The notes: generated by a model from the sequence alone, not told the origin. DNA of 64,000 nucleotides from Mercurialis annua (GCF_937616625.2 NC_065574.1:11162501-11226500); one strand, 5' to 3'; numbered from the stretch's first letter, positions 45,860 through 59,066 are shown. Translations and numbers: made by a program.

Positions 45860-48800
45860 ATGGGAGTATCGGATAATTCAAAAGGATTGATATTGGCAGT
45901 TTTATCAAGTGCTTTTATTGGGTCTAGCTTTATTTTGAAAAAGAAAGGCTTGAAACGAGCTGGTGCTACTGGCACTCGTGCTGGTTAGTTACTTATTTAA
46001 TCGATTCTGCACATTGTGAATTGTTTTATTGTATAGTTTTTTTTAGCTTATAGCTGCTCCGAGTTTCGGATTTTTTTAATTTTGGTAATTAGTCGTTGCA
46101 ACATTAGCTCTATGCTAGCTTGAATTGTGTATACTTTAGTGTTTATGAGCTTGTTTTGGCAGTTAGGAAGTAATTGCGGAATTTGTGAAGCGAATATGCT
46201 GACCGGATTAGTACATGTTGTTAGTGATTAGAGCAATTTTCTACATAATACTGCAATAGGGTGTTATAATTTGCTTAGACATTTAAACTAAGAAGTTCCA
46301 ACTGGAAGGACGGAATTTTCTTTGAGGATGTTTAGATCTGGATGCTATTGTGTTTATGAATTAACAGCCGCAAGATTGGCTGCTCGACTGGATTTTTATG
46401 TTGTCGTTTCATTTAACTTATTATGCATTTGTTGGAAAGGTAACTGTGATTTTTTTGCCACTTCATTGTCTAATTGCCGTGATTTTACATATTTGATCCT
46501 TTTGGATACAATTCCTAGAAACTTTCTTTTCTAAGTGCATTATCTCAACTGCCACTTCTGCTCATTCTTTTGTTGGTTGCTTCTTATTGTACGGTTTGAG
46601 GTTTTAATTAATAATGGAGGAGATTTTGCTTTTACTTTGCAAATTTAACAAAAGCTCAAGTTATTTTAACTTGAAACTGGGTTAAGTTAAAAATGCTGGG
46701 GATATTAAGAGAATTGTGTTTAAAGATGAGACAGAGAAGTAAGTTGTTACAGCAGAAAAGCTGTAGGGAAGAGTATGCCGTCTAAAATTTTGAAGAACAA
46801 CTTTTATAGCTACTGTCTGTTATTCGTGGAGATTGTAATTAGACATTTTAGGGATACAGTTTTTATGAAGTTTTATTCGGATGGATGTACTTGTGCAGTT
46901 ACATATGAGATTGCCATATTTGAAATAGAAGTCTGGCTTAGATTGTACTCCTGAAGCTTTCGAGCGTAGGATATTCTTTGGTTTATTGACCCAAAAAAAA
47001 CTTGAAAGTGTGTGCATTTATGTGTGCTTTCAGCTGAACTGAACATTACTGGGATTATGTTTCTTTTCTTGATGTAAAACGAACTGACTTAGTTGTTGTT
47101 TCTCCCAAACTATACAGGAGTTGGAGGCTATACCTACTTACTAGAGCCACTATGGTGGGCTGGCATGGTGTCAAGTAAGTTTATAATATGAATGCGAACT
47201 TTTACTTTCTATCCCCTGCAGCACCAAATTGTCTATGAACGTATAAATCTAGTCCAATATGCTACTGACTCTCTGTTTTAACTTCTCTAAAAACAGTGCT
47301 TGTTGGAGAGGCTGCAAACTTTGTGGCCTATGTTTTTGCTCCTGCAGTTTTAGTGACTCCTCTTGGTGCTCTGAGTATTATAATAAGGTAAATGCAGATG
47401 TGTCTTTAACATTTTATTGTTTGCGATACTTCATGTTATGGTAGTTAACTTCAGTCCTAAAGTATTTTATGAAAACTGGGCAGTGCAATTTTGGCACATT
47501 TTATGTTGAGGGAGCGATTACAGAAAATGGGCGTTGTTGGATGCGTGTCCTGCATTGTTGGATCAGTAGTGATTGTCATTCATGCACCTCAAGAACATAC
47601 TCCCAATTCAGTACAAGAAGTCTGGTCTTTGGCAACTCAACCAGGTTACTACTACTTTAATGTTCGTCTTTGATTTACTTATCTCACACAACATTCTTTT
47701 CTCGATCATTACTTATAGTATTTGTGTGTCTTGTTTTTTTTCATGGCCAGCATTCTTAATATATGTAGCAGCAACAATTTCATTGGTGTTAGCATTGATT
47801 TTGCACTTTGAACCTCTCTGTGGGCAGACAAACATGTTGGTCTACTTGGGAATATGTTCTTTGATTGGATCGATCACGGTATGTTTGCCCTCTTTAAATC
47901 TCACTCTTTCTTGTGAAGGTTTTTTAATTTTTTAATGCTATAATACTTAATATGTATGTTTATTCCCTTTTCTCCTTGACGCTATTCAGGTTGTTAGCAT
48001 AAAGGCCATTGGAATTGCCATAAAGCTTACTTTGGAAGGAACAAGTCAGATTACTTACCCGCAGACTTGGTTTTTCCTTACAGTCGCGGTGATTTGCGTC
48101 ATCACCCAGTTAATTTACCTCAACAGGGTAGGTTCAAACTCATGGTTGTTCTATTCAGTTGTCTTTCTTTATAGATGGTTAAATAAGATTATTTAGGTGA
48201 TTCTTTGTGGTTTTGGTTGATGAGTGACCAATATCTTATTCTTCTGAAATTCCGGTTCATACTAGTGGGAAGATGATCAGGGACTCTGTGTCTACTTCCT
48301 TATATTTCAAGAATCTTTTTCCCCCATTTACTCAATGGGGGACGATGCGCCTTCAACAATTTTACATTTATAATTGAAAACTTAAGGGCGCTAAAAGGGT
48401 CACTGGGGAAGGGATATGCATGCAGTTGTTAAATCACACACGCACATATAGCAGAGTCTGTCACATTATTGAGCAATGCGCATTTGGAGATTCTAAGCCA
48501 TACAGTGAAAGATAGAATGCGCTGCAGAGTCTATATCTTACAATTGAATCCTAGCGAGTTTTCAGTTTAAATTTAACAAACTGGTAAAAATTTAATTAAA
48601 TATTACAAAAATTTGGATAGATAACTAGAATCTAGAGAGTGATGGTTAACGAATATTACATGGTGGTCTGAGGATATTTTGATCAAAATATACAATTCAG
48701 AAAGGGTAGTAGACCAGCTCTGCAACATGCTAAGTGTGCTTTACTTGGACTAAACTTTTATCCTAAGTCTTCATAGACGACAAATGAGAAGAGTCCCATA

Positions 48801-50355
48801 TCAGCCGTAATTGTGAATCTATTATTCTCAGTTGCAAGCAAAAAATGTTTGCATAATTTGCTTGCGAAAAGTTCACCTCTTTGTAGTTTTTCTTGACTTT
48901 GTATTTTAAATTGTTCAAGTGGAAAGTTATTCTAGATCATATGCTTAATATTTTCTCTTTCTGATCCTATTTTTATACTTTTCAGCTGTCTTATCTTATG
49001 TCTTGCAATATTTGTCTTGCCATTGTGCAGGCTTTGGATACATTCAATGCAACAATGGTCTCTCCAGTTTATTATGTAATGTTTACAACTCTAACGATCA
49101 TTGCCAGTGCCATAATGTTTCGGGTAAAGTTGATCGACACATCCTAAAGGACATGTTCCGTTGATGTAACAATGGTATCATTTTACAGCGAAATAAATTA
49201 GCTTAAAGTGTATGTTCAAATTTTTTACAGGATTGGTCAGGCCAAAATGCTAGCAGCATAACCTCTGAGATATGTGGGTTCATCACTGTACTATCAGGAA
49301 CGATCATACTTCATGCCACGAGAGGACAAGAACCGCCGCCTCCTCGAGGTACATGCAATAAGCATTATTTCTTTCATGATCTCTCTACCCTGACTAGATA
49401 CAACGACGTTTATCCTTGCTTTCCTTTTTATCAAAGAACTGAGGGTGAATGAGAGCTATCAGGTGTTGTACTGGTGGTTTTAAATTTAAGCTGGTCATTG
49501 GTCTTACCGTCTTGCAACATCAATAAAAAAATCACATAAGTGAGTCTGTAGATATGTTGAATACTCTACATTCATTGAAAAAAAGCATCACAAGTAATCA
49601 AAATAAGCTTAGTTTCTAAAATCAACTTATCGGTTCATTGATAGAAAACCGATCCATGTTTTGATATGCAGATTTTGTAGGTGCAAATCTAAACCTTCTA
49701 GAAGGACCTTCGACGCTGGTCTAGGTTTTGTAATAAAAAAATTGAAAGTGTTACTTTTTCTAGTTGGAGGACTAAAATAAGAATCAAAGAGAGGGCGTGA
49801 TTGTAGTAAATCTTAAGGGATTCTAATTCAGCTTATTCAGCAAAGATAGAAATTAAATACTGAATAAAAATCATATTTAGGATTCAATTTGAACTTGCCC
49901 CTTGCTCCTACATAAGCTTTCATCTGAAAGATGGGAAATAAAATTAATTGTTTTTATTTGCTTTGTTGGATACTTTATGCTGGATCCACAGTGTTATTCT
50001 TGTGGGAGTTCTTGCAATGTTGAATAAATGATGCATTTAGCTCGCCCTTTTTTTTCCGCTATATATGATGACTAAACTGAAGAAGGATTTCAGTTGTCTA
50101 TCAATTATTGTTTATGAAATGGAACTTTAGGTACATATGAAGCTTTGTTTTTACAGATTATTATGCTGTAGTAGTGTCTTATCTGCATTTGTTAGTATTA
50201 AATACGTAATAACTTGAACTCATGGCAGCATGACATATCTGGTTTTTTTTTTTTGTGTTTCTGCTATAGGAACTGTGACATGGTACATTAGTGAAGATTC
50301 TCTCAAGAGTATGGAAGAACATTTAATTACTGTACAAAATCCAGATGAACACTGA
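45860..50355 (+). CDS. NIPA: NIPA-type membrane protein (DUF803), probable Mg2+ transporter
   Basis: Nine exons join in frame: 45860-45983, 47118-47174, 47297-47387, 47484-47644, 47751-47878, 47990-48127, 49031-49123, 49231-49348, 50270-50355; 331 aa. About nine hydrophobic helices are seen, beginning with [20 protein letters not shown] (residues 9-28). The NIPA hallmark GEAANF is at residues 64-69, followed by [10 protein letters not shown]. The C-terminal tail ([11 protein letters not shown]) is hydrophilic. Animal NIPA proteins carry Mg2+; the plant role is set by homology only, and the membrane (plasma membrane or endosome) is not evident here. Length is usual for the family. The first intron is long (1.13 kb), as is the last (0.9 kb). 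Position after ROC1 agrees with Arabidopsis At4g38730, from memory. Confidence 0.93.
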
Positions 50356-51110
50356 GTCCATTTTTTGAGATGTTTCAATAGAAGGACGAGTTTCACCAAT
50401 GTTGGAAAAATGCTGCAACCTGTGGTATGTTAATTGCGCGGGAGACAGGATCTCGAGTATACAATTACTTGACAAGCTTTAGAAGGAGGCCTGAAAATCC
50501 AAGATCATCGCCCTCTAAAACCCATAAACAGTCTGTCAAACATATCCGGAGATTGGTGTGCCAAGACTCGCCGAGAAAGGGATTAAGAGGAGGTCCGATG
50601 ATTTCGCAAAGCCTGTAATTGTATTTGTAAATACTGCTGTTCATCTATTAACTTCATTTTAAAATTTGAGTTGATTCTTTTTGTGGTATAGTTTTAATCT
50701 ACTCCTGCTAGTATGTTAATCTAAAGCTTAATTGTAGTTAGTAAATATCCGAGTACCAAAAATATTTATGTTTACTAATCTTGTGACTAAGAAACGCTGA
50801 CAAGTTGAGGCGGCAAAACTTTGTTTTCTCTGTAAGAGCTTGACGTATAAGCAAATATGTTGATTTTCTTCTTTCTTTTTCTTAGGCAAGTTAGTGTATT
50901 TTGTTATAAAATCTCTAACTAGGTGTATAATTTATAGATTTAGGTTAAGTTATGGTGATTATAAAATATTATCCCGTCAAAGATTTTATATATATTTTGA
51001 GATTACTAGCATTTTTTTATTTTCAAGGTAAAAATATGTTTAAAAGTTAAACATTTGCATTTTTTTATTAAATTGTGATCAAACTTTTAAATTTCTACAA
51101 TTATGTTACA
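50356..51110. other. NIPA 3' UTR and spacer
   Basis: The first 300 bases are GC-richer, as for a transcribed UTR; the 63-codon frame at 50427 has no family likeness and is treated as UTR. Spacer follows up to the Helitron end. Confidence 0.5.
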
Positions 51111-51709
51111 ACTAGTCGAAATCCCGCGCATTTGCGCGGAATCAAATTTATATATAATTTATAAAATAATTAAATTTTGAAAAAATAATATAAAAAATTC
51201 ATAGAAAATAAAAATTCATAATTTATGAATTAATAAGAAAAAAATCTATCTAACTATCCTAGTTATGAATTATTTTAAAATACTGAATATCTACGATACA
51301 TTTGTTGCATTTTATATTTGCAAACATTTTTCGTACTGGTATTTGGTCTTTATTACTCCAATGAGCTTCTTTTGTTTCTTAGCAAATTTATCTACATCTA
51401 CTTCTCGTAATGAAATGTGAACTGGTTACCATGCTTCTCAATACTTTACGATATTTATCAAATTATCTTGTATGATTTTTTTTTTGCTATTGATAATAAA
51501 ATTGATGTTCCTTTTTCCATTATAAAATGCGTGTCGGATTACTACATAGGCAAAACTTGCATGGTTGTTTTTCTTTTTATAAGACCGCTCTAAATTATGA
51601 AGTCCTTGGACTAATTTTCCTGCAAAACAAATATTAATAGATTCCAATAATAAAAAGAGCATATTTTTTATTTACTCTTTTACATTTTACGAACATATCA
51701 TATTAATTT

Positions 51710-52091
51710 GAGTTAATGACTTAAAAAAATTCAGACCTTTCATCCTTTTTTCAATCTTATTTTGACGTTTAAAATTTGTCAATTTTACCATATTTTGTAT
51801 TTTTTCATTTCAATTGTACCCTGAAGCATAAAATTGACCTTTATTTATTTGACAAAAGTTCAAAAAATTTCTTCAAAAATAGTCAATTTAATATAAAAAG
51901 TTAATCTAATGCAAAAAGAGCCAATTTAGAGAATCTTTTTGAGCTTTTGTCAAATAAAAAATGTCAATTTTATGCTTCAGGGTACAATCGAAATGAAAAA
52001 AAATACAAAATAGAGTAAAATTGACTGATTTGCAACGTCATGGTAGGATTGAAAAGAGGATAAACGGACGTTTTTTTTAAGACATTAGGCC
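51710..52091. mobile_element. MULE-type MITE, TTAATGTCTTAAAA family, intact copy (382 bp)
   Basis: Ends GAGTTAATGACTTAAAA and TTTTTTTAAGACATTAGGCC. Flanks are TATTAATTT on both sides (51701-51709, 52092-52100), an exact 9-bp duplication. Closely similar to the split copy at 35979, which confirms that copy's expected right end. Confidence 0.92.
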
Positions 52092-53572
52092 TATTAATTT
52101 TGTTTAACATGACATATAAATTTATAGAGAAACTCAAGGTTCAGATTTCTTAAATAATTTGATTTTTGAGCTGCAGTATAAATTTGAATGACCTGTGGAA
52201 AAAATATAAATGATTAGATAATTTGTGTTTATAATTTAAATTTTTTTTATTATGATTATACTTATACTAATTGAAAATTTTGTAAATCGGTCATGTTTGA
52301 TTTTGTCATTTTTGTAGCTATTTTCCAAAGGACTTTCAAAGATAATATTGGATTTTTCTAATTTTTTTCTATAAGGGGCATCACATTTAAAAAAATATAT
52401 AAAATATTAAATTAATATCACTATAATAAATATTATAGTGTAATAAGATAAAGTGTTAAGGAAAGGTCTCATATTAGTTCATAAAGTCATAAATAAAGAC
52501 CTAAATAACCACAAATAATTATGTTTAGTTATAGTTTAATAAATTTTATTCCATTAAGTAAGAAAATAACGTAATTTGAGACACAGTAAAACAATGAAGG
52601 ATGCCATTATTGTTTTTTGACTCATCAAATCACATTGTTATTAAGTAATTTACTTAAAAATCATATAAAAATATTACATGAAGTGGAACATTTTTTAGAT
52701 TCCTTTGATTTTGAATCGAGTGTTATGTCTGAACTGTTCGGCAAGTGTCGGTCGAGACGTAGGTGACTGCTGTCATTTTTATGCATCGTTCAAACAAAGG
52801 AAAATAAATGAACTTCAATTGGTAATTTATTAGGATTCTCTATTGATGTTTATGAGAATTATAAATAAATAGAATGACACAGATTGTTGAAGTATTAAAA
52901 TGACACAGATTGTTGTATATTATAAGGATGAGATGTAGAAAATTTACATAATTGAAGAATTCGATGTAGAGTTTGTATAAAATAAGGATTAGATGTAGAA
53001 AGTTTGCATAATATAAGAATTAGATGGATATATAATATTTTAAAGATTCAAAATTAATATATATTTTTTAAAATTTAAATAGTTTATATATTTTTTAAAA
53101 TTTAAATAGTTTATATATTTAATTGGATTATTTAGGATTGGTAAAATCCGTATGGAGTTTTGATTTGTGTTTTTTTATTACTTTTGTAGCTATCCTTCTG
53201 CATTCGAAGGAATGAATTGTTTTTGTTAGTCCATATATGCGGGATGTTATTATGAATTTAATTTTTGTTATTATGAATTTAATTTTTGATTTTTAAGTAT
53301 AGCATGTTCAGCGTATTTTTAAGTAAATATAAGAGTTAATTGACCTTAAATTTATACATGTAGTATGAAAATTAAACATTTATTTTAAAAAGTACAAACT
53401 CATATTTTAACATAAAACCAACCATACCCTGCCCGGAAACACAGATAGACCTAGAATTCACTGTGAAAACAACTGCAAGCTACACTCAAATCTATCCATG
53501 AAGACGCTCTTCCCTCAAATACTACGAAGTTAACATATCCCTTGTAACCAACCGACGATGGACCTAGTATTT

Positions 53573-54400
53573 ATTCACACAGCAAAAATATGAATGAATA
53601 ATAAATTGTACTGAGTTAATGCCAATACAATTTGATTATAGGCATTAATTTATGAAGATTGATATGAAAATACCATTCTAATTGAATGAAATATAGGCAG
53701 TGCATAATATATATCTACTAAAATAAACAATGAGAACTTTTTCCCACAAATTGTAAACAAATATGAAACATGAATAAACAATGAGATATAGGCAGTGCAT
53801 AATATATGCCTTCTATAATTTTCAATGCAGATGAAGATTACTGTAATTTTTTCACAACTAATTGTAATTAAATATGAGAGCTTTTTATTTTTCAAACTGA
53901 TGTTGGAATACCAAATGAAGATTAGATTTTGGCATGAACAAAGAATGATGTAAAGCAATTATGATTGAATATAAAGATTAAATTCACACAGCAACAATAT
54001 GAATGAATAATAAATTGTACTGAGTTAATGCCAATACAATTTGATTATAGGCATTAATTTATGAAGATTGATATGAAAATACCATTCTAATTGAATGAAA
54101 TATAGGCAGTGCATAATATATATCTACTAAAATAAACAATGAGAACTTTTTCCCACAAATTGTAAACAAATATGAAACATGAATAAACAATGAGATATAG
54201 GCAGTGCATAATATATGCCTTCTATAATTTTCAATGCAGATGAAGATTACTGTAATTTTTTCACAACTAATTGTAATTAAATATGAGAGCTTTTTATTTT
54301 TCAAACTGATGTTGGAATACCAAATGAAGAAAAAAAAACGTTAGATTTTGGCATGAACAAAGAATGATGTAAAGCAATTATGATTGAATGTAAAGATTAA
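53573..54400. repeat. 409-bp tandem duplication
   Basis: Unit 1 53573-53981, unit 2 53982-about 54400. I see only a few base changes and one 10-bp A-rich insertion in unit 2 near 54328. The low divergence means a recent event. Minus-strand ORFs at 53650 and 54059 are copies of each other and have no family likeness. Confidence 0.93.
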
Positions 54401-54615
54401 AAGAGTTATAAATTTTAACAAAGACTGATTTAAACCAATAAATGAGTAAATAAGTATTTTGAAAAAAGGTGGGAACTAACAATAAATAAAATAAAAAATT
54501 ATAAAACTTAATAAAAATAAGTATTTTGAAAAAGGTGGGAACTAACAGGAATGCTCTATTTGGTGAGAATGAATGAGAGGGCTCCGTTGGTCCTCTCAAT
54601 TATATAATATATAGA

Positions 54616-55857
54616 TTTTATCTAAATTTTTGGATTTTATTTTTTATATCTAAATTTTTGCATCTTTTGTTAATTTCAATTAAATTTACAAAACATTATC
54701 TAACTTTTAAAACATTTGGTTGCAATTGATAAAAGATGTAAATATATGGATTTAAAAAGATAAAATTTAAAAGATTTGGATATAATTATAATTTAAATTT
54801 GAATATAATTAAAAAATTCATAATTTAATCACAATTGATAAAAGATAAAAATATTTAAATGTAAAAAATAATTTTTAAAATAGGCATATGATATGATAAT
54901 ATGAAAGGCAAGCAGCCAACATACACAAAATTTTATATTTTTATTTACAATTTGAATTTGAATAGACTTTTAATTTTAATTAAGACTTACTTACTTTCAA
55001 CCTTTCATGCTTGATGTATTATATTTATTAATCTCTAATATTTTAAAAATTATGGCATTTATTAAAATTTTAGATAATTTTAACCTTTCATGTTTAAATT
55101 TTAGAGATTACTTTCATGTTTAAATTTTAAAGATTACTTTCATGTTTAAATTTTAGATAACATTAGAGATTACTTTCAACCTTTCATGTTTAAATTTTAG
55201 ATAATTTTATAATATAACATTTATTATAAACATCTTGAGATTAACATATGTCACTAACCGAGTCTTTTCATTTTAAAATTATATTCTAACACATTTATAT
55301 AAAAAAATTACTTGTTCATATTAAAAATTTAACTATGTTTTCAAAATTTGTATCTTATATTTTTTTTATCAAACTTTTTTATTTATTTTTATTATACAGT
55401 ATATTATAATTCTCTCACTTATCTCTTTTTTATTTTAATGCATACTTATTTTTTTTTTATATTTATATTGTATAAAAATGAACTGTCAGATAACATACTA
55501 ATTATAATTCTTCTCAAAAACATACTAATTATAATTACTATAAAAATAAATGATAAAAAAGATAATATAATTATGTTTCAACTGTTATATTATTTTTATC
55601 TAATTTAATTATTAAATAATAATAATAAGTTGACAAGATAGTTTCTATTTCATACAAAATAAAGTAGTTGTAGAAGGCACCAAATATGTTATGCATTAGA
55701 TGTGTCAAAAAAAATTGTGTTCTTTAAATAAAAAATTTAAACTCATATATAATTATGTCAAACATGCATCCAACAATCGATCCACATTTTAAAAGGAATC
55801 TTTTTTATTGTCATTTTAATTGTAAGAAAATAATAAATATTATATTAATACATTTTT
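54616..55857. other. Intergenic, very AT-rich, with a 26-bp repeat
   Basis: CTTTCATGTTTAAATTTTAG recurs at 55085, 55111, 55137 and 55192 (26-bp period for the first three). No gene. Confidence 0.6.
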
Positions 55858-56068
55858 TATGACGGCGGAATTCTCGACGGAGCCTGGATAAACTCTTAGA
55901 GGATTAGTTTTGGAATTCCACCGTGCGGACCTCCCATTTAATACAAGTCTTAAAAACTCTTCCAAATTCTTCCAACAAGTCCTATATAAGAAGCGGATTC
56001 GAATCAGAGACGTGATTTTTGCCCCATCATTCTTTTCGACACTTGGAACTAACTGAGTCAACCCATAT
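55858..56068 (-). mobile_element. Candidate tRNA-derived SINE
   Basis: On the minus strand, GTTGACTCAGTTAGTTCCAA resembles a pol III A box region and GATTCGAATCC a B box about 40 nt further on, the spacing of a tRNA-derived head. About 150 bp of unrelated body follow, ending TCATAAAAAATG. The segment is GC-richer than its flanks. No clear target duplication. Confidence 0.5.
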
Positions 56069-56415
56069 GGATATATTTATATATTAATATATTATTATTT
56101 GATAAATTATAGTAATTATTTATTACATAACAAAATACTAAAAAGTAAATTATAAATAAAATAATTATAGAAAAAGCTCTCAAAAAGTATATATTCATTT
56201 AAAAAATTAATTAATCACAAAAACATTGAAAATTTTGAACATTATTTTATGTCCTAAATCATAATCCCAGTAGAAAAGGGTAATATCTATCTCTCCAAAA
56301 ATTTCCAACTGGAATCAGGAATTTCAATTAATTACAATTTATTAACAAATAAACAAATAAAATACACAAAATCACAGCCGTCCATTTCTAAAAGAATCTA
56401 ATCTACTCCCTCTAA

Positions 56416-56422
56416 TATAAAC
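56416..56422 (+). promoter_or_regulatory. TATA-like box of the eIF4B gene
   Basis: TATAAAC, 103 nt before the ATG. The leader between has a direct repeat, AGAGAGAGAAACAACA at about 56474 and 56496, and the ATG context is AACATGG. Confidence 0.45.
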
Positions 56423-56518
56423 ACATCCCTTCCTCTTTAGCTGCCAAATAACGCAAATACACAACCACCTGTAGAGAGAGAAACAACAGATTCTAGAGAG
56501 AGAAACAACATCAACAAC

Positions 56519-59066
56519 ATGGCGGCAACAGTCTCTTCTCCTTGGGCTAAGCCCGGCGCGTGGGCCTTAGACGCCGAGGAGCACGAAGATGAACTCAAAC
56601 AGCAACACCAACAAGAATTGAATTCCAAGGTTTCCTCCGGCGCCGAGTCCGATTTCCCGTCGTTATCCGCCGCCGCCACCAAACAGACCAAAAAGAAAAA
56701 GAGCCAACCAATTTCTCTAGCCGAATTCAACACCTACGGCGCCGCTAAACCCTCGTCGGCGTATCAGCCTAAAGGGCTTACGCATGAAGATATTCTCAGC
56801 CTCCCCACCGGCCCACGGCAGCGGTCCGCTGAGGAGCTGGAGAGCCAGAGGTCTCGGCTCGGCGGTGGATTTAAATCGTATGGTGGCGGGATGAGTAGTA
56901 ATGGGCGGAGCGGTGAGGATTCTAGTAATTCTTCTAGATGGGGCGGCGGTTCTAGGGTTCCAAGGGATTCGAGTAGTAGTAGAGAATTATTAGCGCCGTC
57001 ACGTGCTGATGAGATTGATGATTGGTCGAAGATGAAGAAAACGCCGTCGTTTGGGAATGAAAGGAGGGAGAGGGGGGAGAGGGAGAGGGGATCTTCCTTT
57101 TTCGATTCGCAGTCGAAAGCTGATGAATCGGAGAGTTGGGTGTCGAATAAGGCGGTGGAGACGCGGAGATTTGGGGGCGGGTTTGAGAGGAGAGGGAGTT
57201 TTGATTCGTTGTCGAGGGGTGATAGATTTGGGAGTAGTAATGGTGGTGGTGGTGCTGATGATTCCGATAGTTGGGGTAGGAGGAGAGAAGAAAGTAATGG
57301 AATTGGAGGTGGAATTGGAGGTGGAAGTGCAACTGCAAGGCCGAAACTTGTGTTGCAGCCGCGCAGTTTGCCGGTGAGTAATGAGAATGATGGTGGTGCG
57401 AAACCTAAAGGGTCTAGTCCTTTTGGTGACGCGAGGCCAAGAGAGGAGGTTTTGGCTGAGAAAGGAAAAGATTGGAAAGAAATTGATGAGAAGTTGGAGT
57501 CTGTGAAGATTAGTGGTGCTAAAGAAGTCGAAAGAGGAGCATGGAGTTTTAGCAATGGGCGTGCGGATTCTGGTAGGGAGCCAAGGACCTGGAGGAAGCC
57601 TGATGTTGCTGCTGATGATTCAAATTCGCGTCCTGAGAGGTCTGTTTGATATCCTGTTTTGATTGATTTATTAGTTAGTTCTTTTATGTTTTGTGATTCT
57701 TTTGTTGCATTTGATTCTGGTTTTACTTTAGGTATGGTTTGTTTTGGAAATTGAAATAGCATACATTGTGTGAAAAAGGATGCTGCTTATTTTTCCATTT
57801 CACAGTAAATTAGAGTTCATATATAAATGATTATGCTCTTAGGATTTCTTCAAAACTATTTTTAAAATCTCTTTACCACACCAGGAATAAACATCGAATG
57901 CAACTCTAAGATTCAATTGGGGACATTTATTTCCCTTTACTTTCCTTTTTGTTTTGGAAGTTAAATTAGCTCTAGCTCTAGTCTTTTTGATGAAATTGTC
58001 TCAAATTCTGTTGCGAGAGTTTTACCACTGTTTGTTAGGAGGTTTTGTTTGTTTTACAATAGGCTTTAATAGGTCTTAATAGTTGGCACTTGGCATATGT
58101 TTGGAAAAGATAATAGCGGTGGATTAATGAAAAATTGCTCCTTTTCAGCCGTTTTAATGTAGTGCTCTTGTTACATTAGCACTATTGGTTTCTAAAATCC
58201 TCTTCCCTTGCTCGAGATTCTTTCTGCCATAACATTTTTCGACGTCCAACTCCTACTTAAGCCATTGGAATAATTATTCGAATACATCTCTCTACTTTTT
58301 TAAGAAAAAGATCCGTTGCAATAATATTTGAATACATTTCCTTACCTTATTCTCTAGGATTCTTGTAAATTGTTGTGGTGGCCGTTAGAATAAGTGAAGT
58401 TGTCTTTTTGGGGCTTTGTCACTATCTTAGTTTGCATTACGTTGCCTGCTTACACTAGCATTGGTATTTGGCATTAATGAATCTGTTCAGCAGAGTTTTT
58501 ATTAAACCTTTTGTTGAGTTGGAACTCTATTGGTCCACATTTTTCAAGAACATTTTTGCTGTTGGATGGTGTAGTTATAGTATAAGATATTTAGATGGGC
58601 TTCAGCCTTGTAACTGCCTGTATTGTTATGAGACTGCAAGCTCACTATGTAATCATAGGAGGCTATGGTATTATATGGTTTCTAATGTGGATTTGTTCAG
58701 TTAAATTTTGCTTGTGTCATTAGATAAAATTGTGAAGGTGTTTATAATACAACATGAATTAAAGTTGCTGGTCAATTTTGTGATTGCAATTGCATGATAT
58801 TCCATAATCTATGTCGTACGGAAATGAAAACCTTGAAACAAAATTTCATACTAGAATAGGTTATAAAAAGTTTTGTAATTTTTAGCAGAGTTTTCGGAAA
58901 AGAAAATGAATTGCTGCAATAAAAGAATCAATAAGTTTGTGTGCAACGTAAAAGCACCTATGTGGACTTAATGTTTCCTTTTGGGTGCAGTGCTGCGGCC
59001 AGTGAGAATGGTAATGTTTCCGAGAATGGGCACAATACTGAGGGAGAGCATGCCGATGGAAACTAA
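56519..59066 (+). CDS. EIF4B: Plant eukaryotic translation initiation factor 4B-like protein
   Basis: Two exons, 56519-57639 and 58991-59066, join in frame (phase 2) to 398 aa. The N-terminus SSPWAKPGAWALDAEEHEDE is the plant eIF4B signature. The middle is low-complexity: glycine/serine/arginine-rich blocks such as GGGFERRGSFDSLSRGDRFG and an RRERGERERG stretch that could bind RNA. A basic-acidic segment (about 300-360, KDWKEIDEKLESVKIS) is followed by a short acidic C-terminus from exon 2 (SENGNVSENG). No RRM domain is seen, as known for plant eIF4B, which helps eIF4A and eIF4F to unwind mRNA and binds PABP. At 398 aa it is shorter than Arabidopsis eIF4B1. The G-rich strand gives long antisense ORFs that are not genes. 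Position fits Arabidopsis At4g38710, from memory. Confidence 0.9.

Larger units (their letters stand above)
51112..54615 (-). mobile_element. Non-autonomous Helitron, second family (3.5 kb)
   Basis: On the minus strand it starts TCTATATATTATATAATTGA (54615 downward) and ends with hairpin CCGCGC-AAAT-GCGCGG type (51124-51139) and CTAG (51112-51115). Host bases are A (51111) and T (54616). Holds a MULE-type MITE (51710) and a 409-bp tandem duplication. No Rep/helicase. 53400-53530 is richer in C and may be captured gene sequence. Confidence 0.78.

Noticed and set aside
50427..50618. 63-codon frame after the NIPA stop codon
   Set aside because: In the 3' UTR; no family likeness, and the NIPA frame ends properly at 50353-50355.
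56764..57762. Antisense open frame of 332 codons
   Set aside because: Shadow of eIF4B exon 1: the G-rich coding strand lacks stops in the opposite frame. The product is Ser/Leu/Pro low-complexity without a family, and the sense strand has the clear eIF4B N-terminus and splice.
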